This document shows, one piece after another, positions 32,041 to 43,722 of a stretch of 64,000 nucleotides of DNA. Position numbers and translations under genes: made by a program. Origin of the DNA: Acytostelium subglobosum LB1. Lineage: Eukaryota > Evosea > Eumycetozoa > Acytosteliales > Acytosteliaceae. Where the stretch lies: contig NW_012236525.1 of the NCBI RefSeq assembly GCF_000787575.1, forward strand, positions 573,686 to 637,685, read 5' to 3'. Each line of letters starts with the position of its first letter. The first letter of the stretch is position 1. The notes beneath the pieces were generated by a model that had not been told where the DNA came from, did no database searches, and worked only from the letters and a program-made list of their open reading frames with translations.

Positions 32041-33833
32041 TTATCTCTTGATCAAGTTGACAGAGTACTTCTTTGGATGAATTGTCAATCCAAACACCTC
32101 CTCGTCATCAATTGGCTTTCCAGTAGATGACTCCATCTTAAAGTTCAAGAATATATTGGCACATGCAACATATATCTCATCCATTGCCAAGCTATATAAA
32201 GTGAATGATTGAGTGATTGAGTTAGTGAGTGTCCAGCATAGCTCCAACACCAACCAATGATACATACTTCATTCCAACACAATTCCTTTGACCAACACCG
32301 AATGGTATCCAGGCATCAGGGTTGATGGACTTCTCGTCGAGGAATCGCTCGGGTAGGAATACTTCTGGATCCTTCCAATACTTCTCGTCGTGATGGATGG
32401 CATAGATGTTGATCAGCATCTGGGTGTTCTTTGGCAGGAAGAATCCACCGATGGTGCACTCCTCAGCATTGGTCCTGTTCAAACCGAATGGTGCCAATGG
32501 TTTGATACGCAACACCTCCTTGATGAATGCTGTCATATAAGGTGTCCTTGGTCTATCTGCCACCACTGCAAAGTTACCCTTTCCAATGATCTCTGACAAC
32601 TCTGCATGTACCTTCTCTTGCAACTCTGGATAATTACACATATACAATATTATCCATTCAATTGTTGACTCTGATGTATCTGTCTGTGTGTGGCGGAGGG
32701 GAGAGGGAGTGGTAAGTATGGAATAGTTCCATGTGATTGATGATTATGAGATACATACTCCAGCCAACAAAAGATCCATGGCAACATGAGCGATGGTATC
32801 CATGTCATCCCTCTCAACAATGATGTCCTCAAACAAGTCCTTGGGGCTAATGTGTGGAAGGAAGTATGTGTGAGTGATGAGTGATTGGAATAATTCCATT
32901 GAATGATTGATTGATTGATACATACTTGTTCCTGTCCAAATCGACTAGCTTCTCTTCATACATTGCTGATACGTATGACTTGATCTTTTTCATTGACTTG
33001 AGGACCTTGTGAGAGAAGAAGTGCTCGATCAATGGTGCGATTGCATTGAGTGAGAATAGGACACGACCTTGTGAACACTCCCTTAGGATGTCATCAATGG
33101 GCTCAACCAATGATCCGAGGATTCCCTCACTGACATCCTCCTCATAGGGGATGTGCTTGGAAAACACAATCATCAGAATGATGTTCATCGAGTACTTCTT
33201 GCAAAACATGGTGGGCGTGAATGGCTGGCCCGTGGCATGGTACTCATACATCTTCTTGACAAACAACTGTGCCTGCTCATCGATGATCTTGCTCATTGAG
33301 CGCAGCTTGGTCTTGGTGAAAGTGTTGGCCACCATTGCACGCAGTGGCTTCCAGAAGCCATAGTCCGATGACAACAAGTTCTTGTAGCCGCCACTGAGCA
33401 GACGGCCAATGGGTTGATGACGGCGATTGGCAAAGTTGGCAAAGTTCTTGTACCATATCTCCTTGACCAATGCAGGATCACTCACAAACACCGTGTAGTA
33501 ATCACCCATCCAGATGCTGACCATCTGTCCGCCCACCTTCCTACCCATCTCTGTTATATCCAAATGTGGATTATGAGTCAACAATGGCAATGATCCAAGA
33601 ATTGGATAATTCCATCTTGCGAACTTTGGTATGTTCTTGGCGAACGTTCTATTCTTTTGAATCTGTTTATATTATGTTATGTTTGATTGATTGATGGATT
33701 GTGTGATTGAGTGATTCAGTGAGTGGTGGGTGGGTTAGGCTCTCAGGGATAGTTCCAGCCACATAACTATCATTGGACTTACGAATGAATAGACAAGATA
33801 TATAACGAATAAACTAAATAAGAATAGTAACAT
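32041..33833 (-). CDS. Cytochrome P450 monooxygenase, five exons
   Basis: Exons 33833-33783, 33662-32926, 32846-32759, 32683-32268 and 32191-32041 join to 480 residues. The N-terminal membrane anchor is MLLFLFSLFVIYLVYSF, followed by a hinge (ARWNYPILGSLPLL). The I-helix oxygen-binding motif AGTDTS (about 291-296) is rebuilt across the third intron. The ExxR motif is KEVLR (about 346), with a PERF-type element (FLPERFLDE). The heme loop FGVGQRNCVGM carries the Cys ligand at about 425. The join NL after the fourth intron restores the usual CVGMNLA helix. An ER-bound enzyme of the CYP508/CYP51x style dictyostelid repertoire; the substrate is unknown. Confidence 0.93.
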
Positions 33834-34707
33834 TATTATTTATTTGTTTGATAAGTTGTATGAATAATGAATGTAATATATAAACTAAGTTAAGATGGAT
33901 GAGTACGACCTTTCATCAAACAAACAAACAAGGTAGGACCCACCGAACAATTTAAATCATTTACAAATACAACTCAATCGCAATCATGTTTCAAACAAAC
34001 AACCGAGGACCACTCAACATTCATTGATTAGGCAAGTAAGTAAGTATTGTATTTGATTGAATGAATGAGTTGGGCTGTTTGGCTGATGGAGGGGTAGAAT
34101 GATGGCCCGATCGGTCCATTTCCTAATTCGTTCTGTTATGGTGTCAAGTGATGAGATACCACCTCTACAGGATATTTTGGGAATTTGACACGCCCCTATT
34201 CATCACCTTTCATCGTCATCCAAACAATCTGGCTTCGATCACTTTCATCTACTTCCGGACAATTCCAACTTGGAACTTTAAAGTTATAAATAATTATTAT
34301 TAATAAATAAATTAAAACATTATATTTATATGTATGTATGTTGTGAACGAATGATAGTATGGTCCAAGTGTGAAGATATCTTGTCAAAAATTGAAATTTT
34401 GACAGTAACATGACGAATGTGAAGGGGCTCAGCAAACGAACAGGTTTCGTCATTGTATGAACACATCTTTCTTCCAAGACCATCCCCACACACACTCTCA
34501 CACACCACTGACCCAACAACACACAAGTCAGTCAGTTACATCAGCTTGCTAACTCACTGGTCAAAGTTACATACATACATTCATTACAACAACAAAGTCC
34601 ATTATTATTACTAGTCTAATATCTACTTATAAAAACAATATTTATATTATATCTGTACATTACTTAATTGGACTTTGTTATATATATATTTAGTTAGTTA
34701 TCAAAAG
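33834..34707. other. Intergenic divergent promoter region
   Basis: About 870 bp between the starts of the P450 (minus) and TMEM164 (plus) genes. An overlapping open frame on the minus strand (34196-34526) looks random. AT-rich near both ends, no exon supported. Confidence 0.45.
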
Positions 34708-35765
34708 ATGATGAGCATTGATGATCATATTTATGCTATTGCATCTATATTCGAGACGATAAGCTCACCAGTAGACAAACAACATTGGTATCTCTCACCA
34801 GAGTATCATGCAACAGAGTTCATCTATGCCAATGTATCCTACTTGATGTTGATCTATTGTATGTTACCATGAAATGAAATGGAATGGAATGGATGGGTCA
34901 TGTAATATGTCAACTGACTTAATTGTTGAATAGTTGCATATATATTGATACTTAGAGGAAAGAGTACTATACCTGTCAAGGGAGTACAGAAGCATCATAT
35001 TATATGCACATTGGTCGGTATCGTATTGTTGATCAATGTTGCACTAAATATCTACTACAAACCAAACAAGATGTTTGGTAACAGGAACTATTATTACATG
35101 TTACAACCATGTCATGTGCTCAGCGTCATCTATGCCTACCTCCTGCTCACCAACGATGCCATGAAGAACACCAAGTTGTTCAAAGTCACCATCCATTATG
35201 TCTTCTTTACGTTGGTATCATTCAATCAATCAATCAATCAATCACATGACTTGGCGGTGATACTTACTCCAACTCGAATCAATCAATCAATCAATCAATG
35301 TTTAGAGTGTCTGCATTGGCATTCCCAGACTTGACAGACTTGGACCAGCCATTTGAATGCCACAACTTCTTCATTCAACATTATGCATTGTTGATTGCAC
35401 CATTCTTGATCCAGATTTATAAGACACCGGTGGAGTTTAGTGCAGGTTATGCTCTGTTTTCAAGTGGATTGATCTTGATGATCCATCACACTTTGTTCCA
35501 GGTGTGCGCCTTTATCAGCGGTATCAACCTCAACTATATGTTGTACCCACCACCCCTTGGCTTCGACCTGAACGACGCCGTCCAGTACTTGAGCAGTGGC
35601 TACCTGGCCGCCACACACTACCGTCTTATCCTCGGACCAATCTGCACGGCCGTCTCCTTCCCAATGTCCTACCTGATCATCAAGGTTGGCAACCTCATCT
35701 CCAGCGGTGTCTATGGTTTCAAGCCAAAGCACTATGAGATGAAGTCTTCCAAAAAGGTCAACTAA
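34708..35765 (+). CDS. TMEM164-family multipass membrane protein, three exons
   Basis: Exons 34708-34858, 34934-35210 and 35306-35765 join to 295 residues. Family landmarks align in order with animal TMEM164: YYYMLQPCHVLSVIYAYLLL (human LLNPCHL), a P..L spacing before CHNFFIQHYALLIAPFLI (human IYYIQHVMLY), INLNYMLYPP (human VNLNNMLCP) and LGPICTAVSFP. The second intron uses the less usual donor GTTGGT. It was chosen because it alone gives the right phase and the exact 13-residue spacing from the conserved His to the FP motif. In animals TMEM164 is an ER acyltransferase making arachidonoyl ether phospholipids that promote ferroptosis; a related acyltransferase role is inferred. The intron is packed with CAAT repeats. 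Confidence 0.85.
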
Positions 35766-36230
35766 CTTTATTAGCAAGTAGTCAGTCAGTCAGTCATCAT
35801 CGTCTACATCTTCATAATCACCATCAGATCAGTTCATTCATCTATCTTTGAATAACATTAAAGGGGACGAACAAGCACCAACAGTGGTGCAGAGTCCTAT
35901 ATTACAGCGCGGATACAAGATTGCCTTCAGAGTTGACCTTTGCAAAAAAAACGACAAAACTTTGCTTGGTGTGGGTCTGCTGATGAGGAACCCTGCAAAA
36001 AAGTGATCAGTGATAGGCTGCACCCGGAAGTTTCTTGGTCCGATTCCCCTGTTCTCGTGTGCTGATCACAACCATAGAATCTGATACCTCTCTTATTTTA
36101 TTTATTTTAAAGTTGATCAATAGGTGAATCAAATCAAGAGCCAGTCAAACGTGCTTTGTTGAGAACTTAAAGCCTCTTGTTGTTCTTGTTCTTATTATTA
36201 TTATTACTTTATTATAACTATTACACGAGG
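35766..36230. other. Intergenic region
   Basis: About 460 bp between two plus-strand genes, slightly less AT-rich around 35870-36060 with two A-runs, then an ATT-rich 5' leader for the thioesterase. No feature supported. Confidence 0.4.
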
Positions 36231-37232
36231 ATGATGTTTACCAAAGTTCTTGCCGCACTCTGTTTGATTGTGGCTGTTACTGCCGCTCAAAACTACAGAC
36301 CAGTGGTCCTGATGTATGTCTATCATCACCCTCGGAACTATCCCCTTTGGTCAATCACACACAATCACATGATTGAATCAATCACATAACATAAACTAAC
36401 AAACACATCACCACCAAAATCAAACAAATGAAGGCATGGAATCAGTCAGAGCCATACATCAATGGAACCAGTAAAGTCATGGATTGAACAAGCTTTGCCA
36501 GGTATCTATGTTGTGAACATGGAGATTGGCAATGGATTCTTTGATTCGGTCTTTATGCAGATGGAGCATCAGGTGGCAGAGTACGCCAAGAAGGTGGCTG
36601 CAGACCCCAAGTTGGCCAACGGTTTCAACGCCATTGGTTTCTCACAGGGCACCCTTGTCACCAGAGGCTACATCCAACGCTTCAACAACCCACCCGTACA
36701 CAACTATGTCGGCTGGAACGGTCCCCAGCGCGGCCAGTTCGGCACACCCTACGTCAACATCGAGTGGGTGGACGAGGCGCTCGCCACCGTCCCCTACGAG
36801 CAGTGGGCACAGGAGACGATCTCGGCGGCCCAGTACTGGGTCGACCCATACAACATTGAGAAGTACCTGCAGACGTCGATGTTCTTGGCCGACATCAACA
36901 ACGAGCGTCTAACCAAGAACCAGCTGTACAAGCAGAACATCCAGAGCCTCAACGCGCTGGTCGTGTCGTACAGCATCAACGACCTGACCATCGTGCCACG
37001 CGAGTCTGGTTGGTTCTCGTACTACGCCAACAACACACAGAGCACCGTCATCCCTCTGCGCGAGTCAGAGTTCTACCAGCAGGACTTCATTGGTCTTCGC
37101 GCACTTGATGAGGCTGGTCGTCTGCACTTCTTCACCACAGACTGCAAGCACTCTGAGCATCCAACAGAGTCTTGCAAGCCATTCTTTGATGACTACACTC
37201 TCCCATGGTTGAACAACACCCTGCAGCACTAA
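36231..37232 (+). CDS. ppt1: Palmitoyl-protein thioesterase 1, two exons
   Basis: Exon 1 is 36231-36313 and exon 2 36434-37232; the 120 nt intron splits the Met of the conserved VVLMHG motif. The product has 293 residues. Signal peptide MMFTKVLAALCLIVAVTAA. The nucleophile elbow reads IGFSQGTLVTRGYIQ, the catalytic Asp is in VVSYSINDLTIVPRESGWF and the His is in the CKHSEHP segment. Other PPT1 hallmarks are YVGWNGPQRGQFGTP and LRALDEAGRL. It removes palmitate from Cys of lysosomal protein substrates; loss in humans causes neuronal ceroid lipofuscinosis. The residue after the elbow is Thr (GFSQGT), where most family members have Gly (GFSQGG). Two Met codons open the frame and either may start. 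Confidence 0.94.
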
Positions 37233-38087
37233 ACATTACAAATATGTGCATCCACATTTCCCCTCTCTCTCTATCTCCTGGCGTCATCATCATCATTTCC
37301 ATTCATTCATTCATTCATTCATTCATTCATTCATTCAATCAATCAATGTCCCAGTCCGAACTGATCGTCCATTACATACATCATGTATCATGTGATCAAT
37401 CACATTGCGGGGCTGGCAATATCTTGCTGTTTGAAAAGGTTGTCAGCGTCAATACTGGAGCAAACCTTACCAGAGAGTTGAGGTGGATAAAGAATGAGTG
37501 ATGTAAGAAGTGATGGTTGGTTGGTAACCCTTTACTTTGAATGGACTCTCCCCAATCAATCACTTCACTCACAATGATCACATTACCTTATATGTTAATA
37601 TTGATGGATCCTTGAAGTTGCTTTGGAGGCTGCCAACCAGTTGAAGGGGGGTGGGTGGTAAACAAGCACAATTAATCATACTTCCTTCCAATCAGGTGAG
37701 GGGTATCAGACTTTGATCGAGAGGCAATCACACAACACACCACTATTGTCAACAACCACTCGATTGATTGATTGACACCCTTCCAGCCTCTTCAAGGCCT
37801 TGAGGACCTAAACACTTTCTCCTTATACATGTACATACTACCTTGCCTCATGGTGTTCAAAGGTGTGCACAACAACTACCTTTTATCCACCCTCTCTCTC
37901 TTGACTAAATTCCATCATCACAAGCAACAACATGTTGTTGTTGTTGTTGTTGATGATGATTGTCCAAGGACCATGTGCCTCAAGGCCTCAATTCAAAAGG
38001 TACTCCACCTCACTTACCTATCTTCATTCATTCAACTTTCTACATAATATAGAAATAATAATTGGCTGATTGATTGATTGATAAACG
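37233..38087. other. Intergenic region with simple repeats
   Basis: About 850 bp between PPT1 and the Rac gene. It holds a long CATT tandem run (about 37303-37346) and a GTT run (about 37931-37951). Open frames here are low complexity and not supported as genes. Confidence 0.45.
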
Positions 38088-38882
38088 ATGATGTATCATA
38101 TGAAAGTAGTTATAGTTGGTGATGGAGCAATTGGAAAAGTATGCTAATAACTAAGGAACAATCCCATGATTTATCAATCATACTAACTAATTAATTGATA
38201 AACCAAACATAGACATCATTATTGATATCATATTCCACAGGTGGAGGATTCCCAAGGGATTACCAACCAACAGTATGTGATAACTTCTCATGTAATCAAA
38301 TGTATAAAGGTATGAAGACCAACTTGTGGACCTGGACTCAATCAATCAATCAATCATTAACAATATATTTGTTATTAATGTATCCAAGGAATGGCATTCA
38401 ATATTGGATTATGGGATACTGCTGGTCAAGAGGACTTTGATAGAATTAGACATCATAGTTACTCTGATGCCGATGTTGTATTGATGTGCTATTCAGTAGT
38501 CAATCCATCATCATTCCAGAATGTACTTCAAAAGTGGATGCCAGAGATCAAACATTATACATCAAACGTACCAGTCATATTGGTTGGTACACAGACTGAC
38601 ATGCGTGATGACAAGTCCGTCGTGGAATACCTGGCACTCAAGAAGTTGAAGCCAGTCACCTTTGAAGACGGCCTGCTCATGCAGAAGCGCATTGGTGCCT
38701 TGTCATTCTCCGAATGCTCAGTCAAGTCCGAGCATGGTGTAGAGCAGTTGTTCAACGAGGCCATCAGTATCTATATTCAATCAAATACCGAGGGTGGTCA
38801 TCACCGTCGTCGTCGCGGCAACAGTACCAAGCATATCAAAAAAGACAAAGAAAGAGATAGAGATAACTGTGTATTACTATGA
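38088..38882 (+). CDS. Rac-family small GTPase, three exons
   Basis: Exons 38088-38138, 38213-38309 and 38389-38882 join to 213 residues. P-loop VVIVGDGAIGKTS is rebuilt across intron 1. The effector loop is FPRDYQPTVCDNFS, switch II LWDTAGQEDFDRIRHHSY, G4 GTQTDMRDD and G5 ECSVKS. The C-terminus is polybasic (HHRRRRGNSTKHIKKDKERD) and ends CVLL, a CAAX box with Leu that predicts geranylgeranylation. Oddities compared with canonical Rac: GGG before the effector loop (STGGGFPRDY rather than TGEFPTEY), Cys in place of Phe after PTV, TQTD in place of TKxD, and CSVK in place of CSAL. These place it among the divergent dictyostelid Racs. Confidence 0.93.
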
Positions 38883-38930
38883 TGACGAATGATATGTACA
38901 TATGATGGATTAGGAGGACTAGGAGATTGG

Positions 38931-39680
38931 TTAGAGCAAGGGTATGGCCAGGTCTGCCAAGCGATCGACCTCATTCTGAAGGTTGGTCAGGGCTTGACGT
39001 GCGTACGCCGCTCTAAACTCTGGCGTCTTGTAAATGGACTCGCCCATATCAATAAAGCGCTTCAGTATGGTTGAGCGTCCTGTTCGATACTGGTCCTCAG
39101 GGACATGTATATACTCTCTACGAATGTTATGAGAGTATATAAGGTATTCTACAATCATTGATGGGATGGGTCAGGATGGGATCATTCCATCTTGTTGATG
39201 TGCCAAGTGGGTCGCGTTCATACCTTCAGTTGGACGACCGAGGATTGAGAGATCCATGTCGAGGAAGTAGTCGCGGTCATTGCCTTGAGCTGGGTGCTTG
39301 GTGTGATTCTTGGTGCAGTCAATGTAGTCGATCACTTGATCTTGGACGTCGGGTGCCACTACGAGCGAGTCTTTGGTGAACTGCTTGAATAGCTGTGCAC
39401 TGAGGTCTTCATTGTCATGTTTGGTAGGATCGTAGACAACGTCGTGGAACCAGATTGCAAGTTGACATACAGCAGGCTGAGTCAAACGATGTCGATAAGT
39501 ATCAAACAGTGATAACAACTCATCAATATGATTGAAGTTGTGATAACAACGAGTGGCTGTTGGTGTATAGTATGTTTCCAATGTGTCGAACCACTTTGCT
39601 GCCTGTCCATTGAGCATTCCCAACTGGTCAACTACAAGTGATATCCACTTTGCCCTCAATATAGGTATTCTATTAGCCAT
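38931..39680 (-). CDS. HD-domain metal-dependent phosphohydrolase-like protein, two exons
   Basis: Exon 1 is 39680-39224 and exon 2 39148-38931 (75 nt intron), 224 residues. Metal-binding elements are visible: CYHNFNHIDELL, then the HD pair in QLAIWFHDVVYDPTKHDNE, and further along YFLDMDLSILG. The order matches the small predicted HD phosphohydrolases found in many bacteria and some eukaryotes, whose substrate is unknown. The second exon supplies the conserved C-terminal helices (YLIYSHNIRREYIHVPEDQYRTGR..., RQALTNLQNEVDRLA). Tail-to-tail with the Rac gene, about 48 bp apart. Confidence 0.85.
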
Positions 39681-39842
39681 CTTATCTTATATGTTTGATT
39701 GAATGATCGATTGATTGATTGAATGAATGAGTGAGTGATCAAAACATTCCAGGATCAGGTGATAATGATCATGGTCCATCAATCACACCTTTATTAAGTT
39801 ATACAAATACAGTCGTCTCATCTCATCCATATCCATACATGG

Positions 39843-40966
39843 TCAAGACTGTCGTGTTGCCTCTCGAGATGATATGTCGAATGATATTGAGGTGTTGGCA
39901 TTGTCTATCCAGTTGCGCTCTTCCATTAGAACGCGCTGATTCGAATCAACGCTAAGGATGGTGGTTGTACGGGTGGCGTATGGTTGTCCCACCAACTCGA
40001 ATGGTTGAACAAAGACCGAGGAGAAGCGATGCTCCTCAGCGGTGATTAGTGGATTGTTGTAATCCTGTTGAGCCGAGTCCTTCATCACATTGAACATCAT
40101 TGTATTTCTTGGATTCTCCGATGTTTCTGATGATGATGTTGGCGTTGAGAGTGCACCTTCAAGTATACCAGACTCGAGTAGGTCTATTCCTCGTTTCACT
40201 GTTTCCCGGCCATTGCATGTCATGAGTTAGTACGGACTCTGGACACGATGATCATGATGACGACGACGACGACAATGACAATGACATACCCTTGGGCCAT
40301 TGATCAAGCAAGAATCCATTAGATAGACCATAGAGTTTGTTGTGTTGTAGAGGTATGGGATCATTGGTGATAGGGATGTCTGGTCGATCGACATTGCCAC
40401 TCGTGACATTGCACAGGTAGTATGCCTTGTTGGTCTTGGTACTTCCAATGATGATATTGAATGGTTCATACTTGTCCATGTTATCCTTCAATTGCTTGAC
40501 GGCATCCTCCACACTTGGATTACTACTCAACNATCTCTGCAATAATCTTTCCTCTACTTAGACGTACAGGTGAGGTTGACTCTGGTGGTGTCATCAAATC
40601 ACTCGTTGAGGTTGATGTTGTCGAAGTAGTCGAGGTCGAGGTCGAAGTCGAAGGTTTCTGATTAGTCGTCCTATATCTAAAGTTAAGTAATACACTATAT
40701 AATCCATCAGAGTTGATTCCTAACCATGTACCTCCAAACATCTTATCTTGTCCAGCATATATATCTACTCCTGATGCTGTTGATGTTGATGTAGATGTTG
40801 TCGTCGTCGTCGACCTTTCATCATCATGTTGTTGCCATTTATGTAATGGGTTTGTTGGTCTAACCAAGAACTCATCTCTATTGTTCAATAGAAGTAAAGG
40901 TAATGTCTTTACACTACCATTGGCATCTGTTTGTTGTGCAGATATAATAAAGAATGTAATACACAT
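39843..40966 (-). CDS. tango2: TANGO2 homologue (NRDE domain), two exons; one N disrupts the frame
   Basis: Exon 1 is 40966-40290 and exon 2 40198-39843. Starts MCITFFIIS and has the NRDE signature (LLLLNNRDEFLVRPTNPLHKW), then FGGTWLGINSDGLYSVLLNFR and NVTSGNVD. A Thr/Ser-rich insert interrupts the N-terminal domain. At 40532 the record has an N. Counting it as a base puts the rest of exon 1 out of frame and the exon phase wrong (677 nt); leaving it out restores both (676 nt, phase 1, total 343 residues, AEMLSSNPSVEDAV across the join). So the N is most likely a spurious base in the record, not a broken gene. TANGO2 is involved in lipid/acyl-CoA and heme handling in animals; the exact activity is debated. 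Confidence 0.87.
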
Positions 40967-41305
40967 ATCTTTATCTTTATCTTTGTTTGTTATCGTCGAG
41001 TGAGTGATTGAATGAATGAGTGAATGAACGAATCAAAGAGTGAGTGGTGGATTCTATCTTGCGAGCTCGAGCCCAGATGGAGACTGGACCGCAATAGTAA
41101 AGACGAGGGATGACTTAAGTAATGTTGATTTATTAATATAATAATAATAATGTAGGATAGGGATAACTTGTGATGGAGTATGTATTGTAAGTCCTTCCAC
41201 GCGTGTCGAAATGGAAGGTCAGATATCCAATCAATCAATGATTGGATCGCAAAGGTGTGACTGGCATGACATGACATATTGACTACCAGACATTGAATCA
41301 ATTGA
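40967..41305. other. Intergenic region
   Basis: About 340 bp between the start of TANGO2 and the 3' end of eIF2B delta, both minus strand. No supportable feature. Confidence 0.4.
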
Positions 41306-43461
41306 TTAAATGGTAATCTCTTTCCTGTACTCTCTTAGGATGACAGGAATTGATGTGGGAGGAACCATGCCAAACTCGGTGATAACCATGTCAATGAGCT
41401 CGATGGGCGTCAGGTCGTACATGGGATTCAGTAGCTTGAGGTTGTCAATGTTCTTCCAATCTTTCAGGATGCTATCGCTGAGCAACTCCTTCTCGCTCAG
41501 GTTCGAAGCCAAATCGTTTGGATCGCCCAGGTCGTTGGAGCAGATCGAGTCCAGCTGCGCCTTCTCCGTGAACTTGTAGGTCTCGCAGCACACAATGAAT
41601 GGCACGTTGTAAAAGTGCGCCATCGAAGCCACCAGCGCAGTGCCGGCACGTGACAACAGGTTGCCATTGGAGAGGATCGAGCAGGCGCCCACAAACACCT
41701 TGGTCACCTCCTTCATGATGTAACTGATGGCGTTGAGCAGGATGTACGTGCACTTGACGCCCTGGCGCACCAGACGATGCAGCAGCTCCTTGCCTTCGTG
41801 CTTGGGGCGTGAGTCCACGACGATCACACGGAACTTCTTGCCCTCCTTCTGTGCCTGTTGAATGATCATCTCGACGACATGCGAGCTTGCGTACGTGAGG
41901 ATCACATCGCCATCCTTAATCTTTGAAACTCCATACTTTGTGATCACTCTATCAGCCACTCCTATTCTCTCAATGTACGAATCAATCTTCTCGTATAGTC
42001 TCTCTTTGGCCTGTTGTGATTGGTTAGTGATCGGCATGTCCATGGCCACTCGCGACACTACATACCTCTTCATGGGTCAATCGCTGGTTGCTGATCTCTG
42101 AGAGACATTGTTGCTTGAAGTAGACGATGGAGTTACTCATAGAGATGGAGATTGAACGACAGTCGACCAGGAATTGAATGAGTGGGTTGATGTGTTGGTT
42201 GAGCTCGCGAACAAAGTCCTTGTCGGCGGGGAGGTGAAAGTCGCGGATAACCTGCTTCAACGTGGTCATCAATGCGACGGCACGAGCATTGGAGCCAGAG
42301 ATTGTGAATGTGGCGTACTTTAGACCGAGACTGATGATCTCTGGGTGGATGTCACTCGAGACAATGCCCAGCTTGTTCTCGATCTCAAACTGAGGCAGAT
42401 GTGCAAACAGTGGGATGAGCTTCTGTGCGGGCATGGCGTTGATGATCTTCTTCTTGGCCACCTTGTCGCGTCTCTTGGGGTCGTCGTACTGCGTGGACGT
42501 TGTGTGCACTGGCCTCTTTGGGACGACGGGTGTTGTCTCCTCGCCTTCCTTCTTCTGTACCTGCTTTGGAACCTGTGGCTGTGCTTGCTGCTTTGGTGTT
42601 CCCTGTGGCTGTGGTTGTGGCTGCTGTGGCTGTTGTGGCTGTTGTGGTCTTGGCTGTGCTTGTTGCTTTGGTTGTCCACCAGCTTGTTGCTGCTGCTGTG
42701 GTGGTCTGCCACCTGCTGGTCTTCCACCTGCTGCTGGTGGGGCGCCTGCGCCTCCACTCGCCTGCTGCTGTAGCACTCTTTGATATTGCTTCTTGGTCAT
42801 ACCATGTGGACGACCGGCATCTGGATCAGCTGCAGCAGTCGGTTGAACGTGTGCCTGCTGTGTTGATTGAGGTGATTGAGATGTTGGTGTATGTTGTTGC
42901 TGTTGCTGTTGTGTTGGCTTTGGTAATGAATGAGATATCTGTAGATGTCCCATCTCTGACTCCCACTTTTGAAATATGTTGATTATCTGTCGATGTAGAT
43001 GTAGTTGATGTTGGTGCTGATTGAGCACCATCCACAGCAATACTTGGTGAACCTGATCCACTACCACTGAATTGTTACATTGATGTCAGTCATTCATTCA
43101 TTCATTCTTTCATTATCAATCAATCATGATAATGCATACCTCTTCTTATGATGATTCATCTTCTCGAGAGAACCTTTTGAACTACCAACTGATGATGGAC
43201 TCTTTGAATATGGTGGTGATGTTGCTGATGGTATTGGGATAGGTGTAGTCTGTCCGCTCTGTATATACATGTAATGTATGTGTCAGTGACATCACATCAC
43301 ATCAAGACACAACCTCAATCAATCAAACATACCTTTGACGTATCAAAGCCAACTGTCTTTATTGCAGATGCCTTTGTCTTTTCTTCCTTTTGATCGATAT
43401 CAATCTCGAGTTGTCTAGTGATTGAAGCTTCACTCTGTATAAATGTATTCTTATAAGACAT
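41306..43461 (-). CDS. eif2b4: Translation initiation factor eIF2B subunit delta
   Basis: Exons 43461-43333 and 43258-43140, then an exon beginning at 43066, and a last exon 42010-41306; the large exon ends at 42066. The C-terminal half is the regulatory-subunit Rossmann-like fold: ILTYASSHVVEMIIQQA, FRVIVVDSRPKHEGKELL, GVKCTYILLNAISYIM, FVGACSILSNGNLLSRAGTA, VPFIVCCETYKF. The N-terminal half is Gln/Pro-rich (a PQQQ stretch) with a basic KKQYQRVLQ segment. Between 43066 and about 42955 the frame set by the upstream exons does not match the downstream frame. A GTATTG..GTCAG intron at 43043-42956 (88 nt) would join them in phase (621 residues in all), but a sequence indel is also possible. eIF2B is the guanine-nucleotide exchange factor for eIF2 and the target of stress regulation. 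Confidence 0.88.
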
Positions 43462-43722
43462 CTTTATCTATATCTATATCTATATATATGTATATCTCTT
43501 TTCTTTCGTCTTGTTAGTTAATCATTTAAACAAGTAAGTTTTGAAGTGTTGTTGGTCCATCATCACTTTCATCAAACTTCACGAACTTGGGATCAAATTC
43601 AGAATTGTGAACAAACCCCCGTCTGAATTGCCCTCATTCACATCGATAATTGTCGCCTCATTCTGCCTTATTCAATCAAAGTAATACAGTCTAGAGTTGT
43701 ATCTCTAGCATAGATATAACTT

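Noticed and set aside
34196-34526. Minus-strand open frame of about 108 codons in the P450-TMEM164 gap
   Set aside because: Composition is random, the frame runs across AT-rich promoter sequence, and no splice logic or motif supports it.
37772-38047. Plus-strand frame before the Rac gene
   Set aside because: Contains a translated GTT run and no conserved segment.
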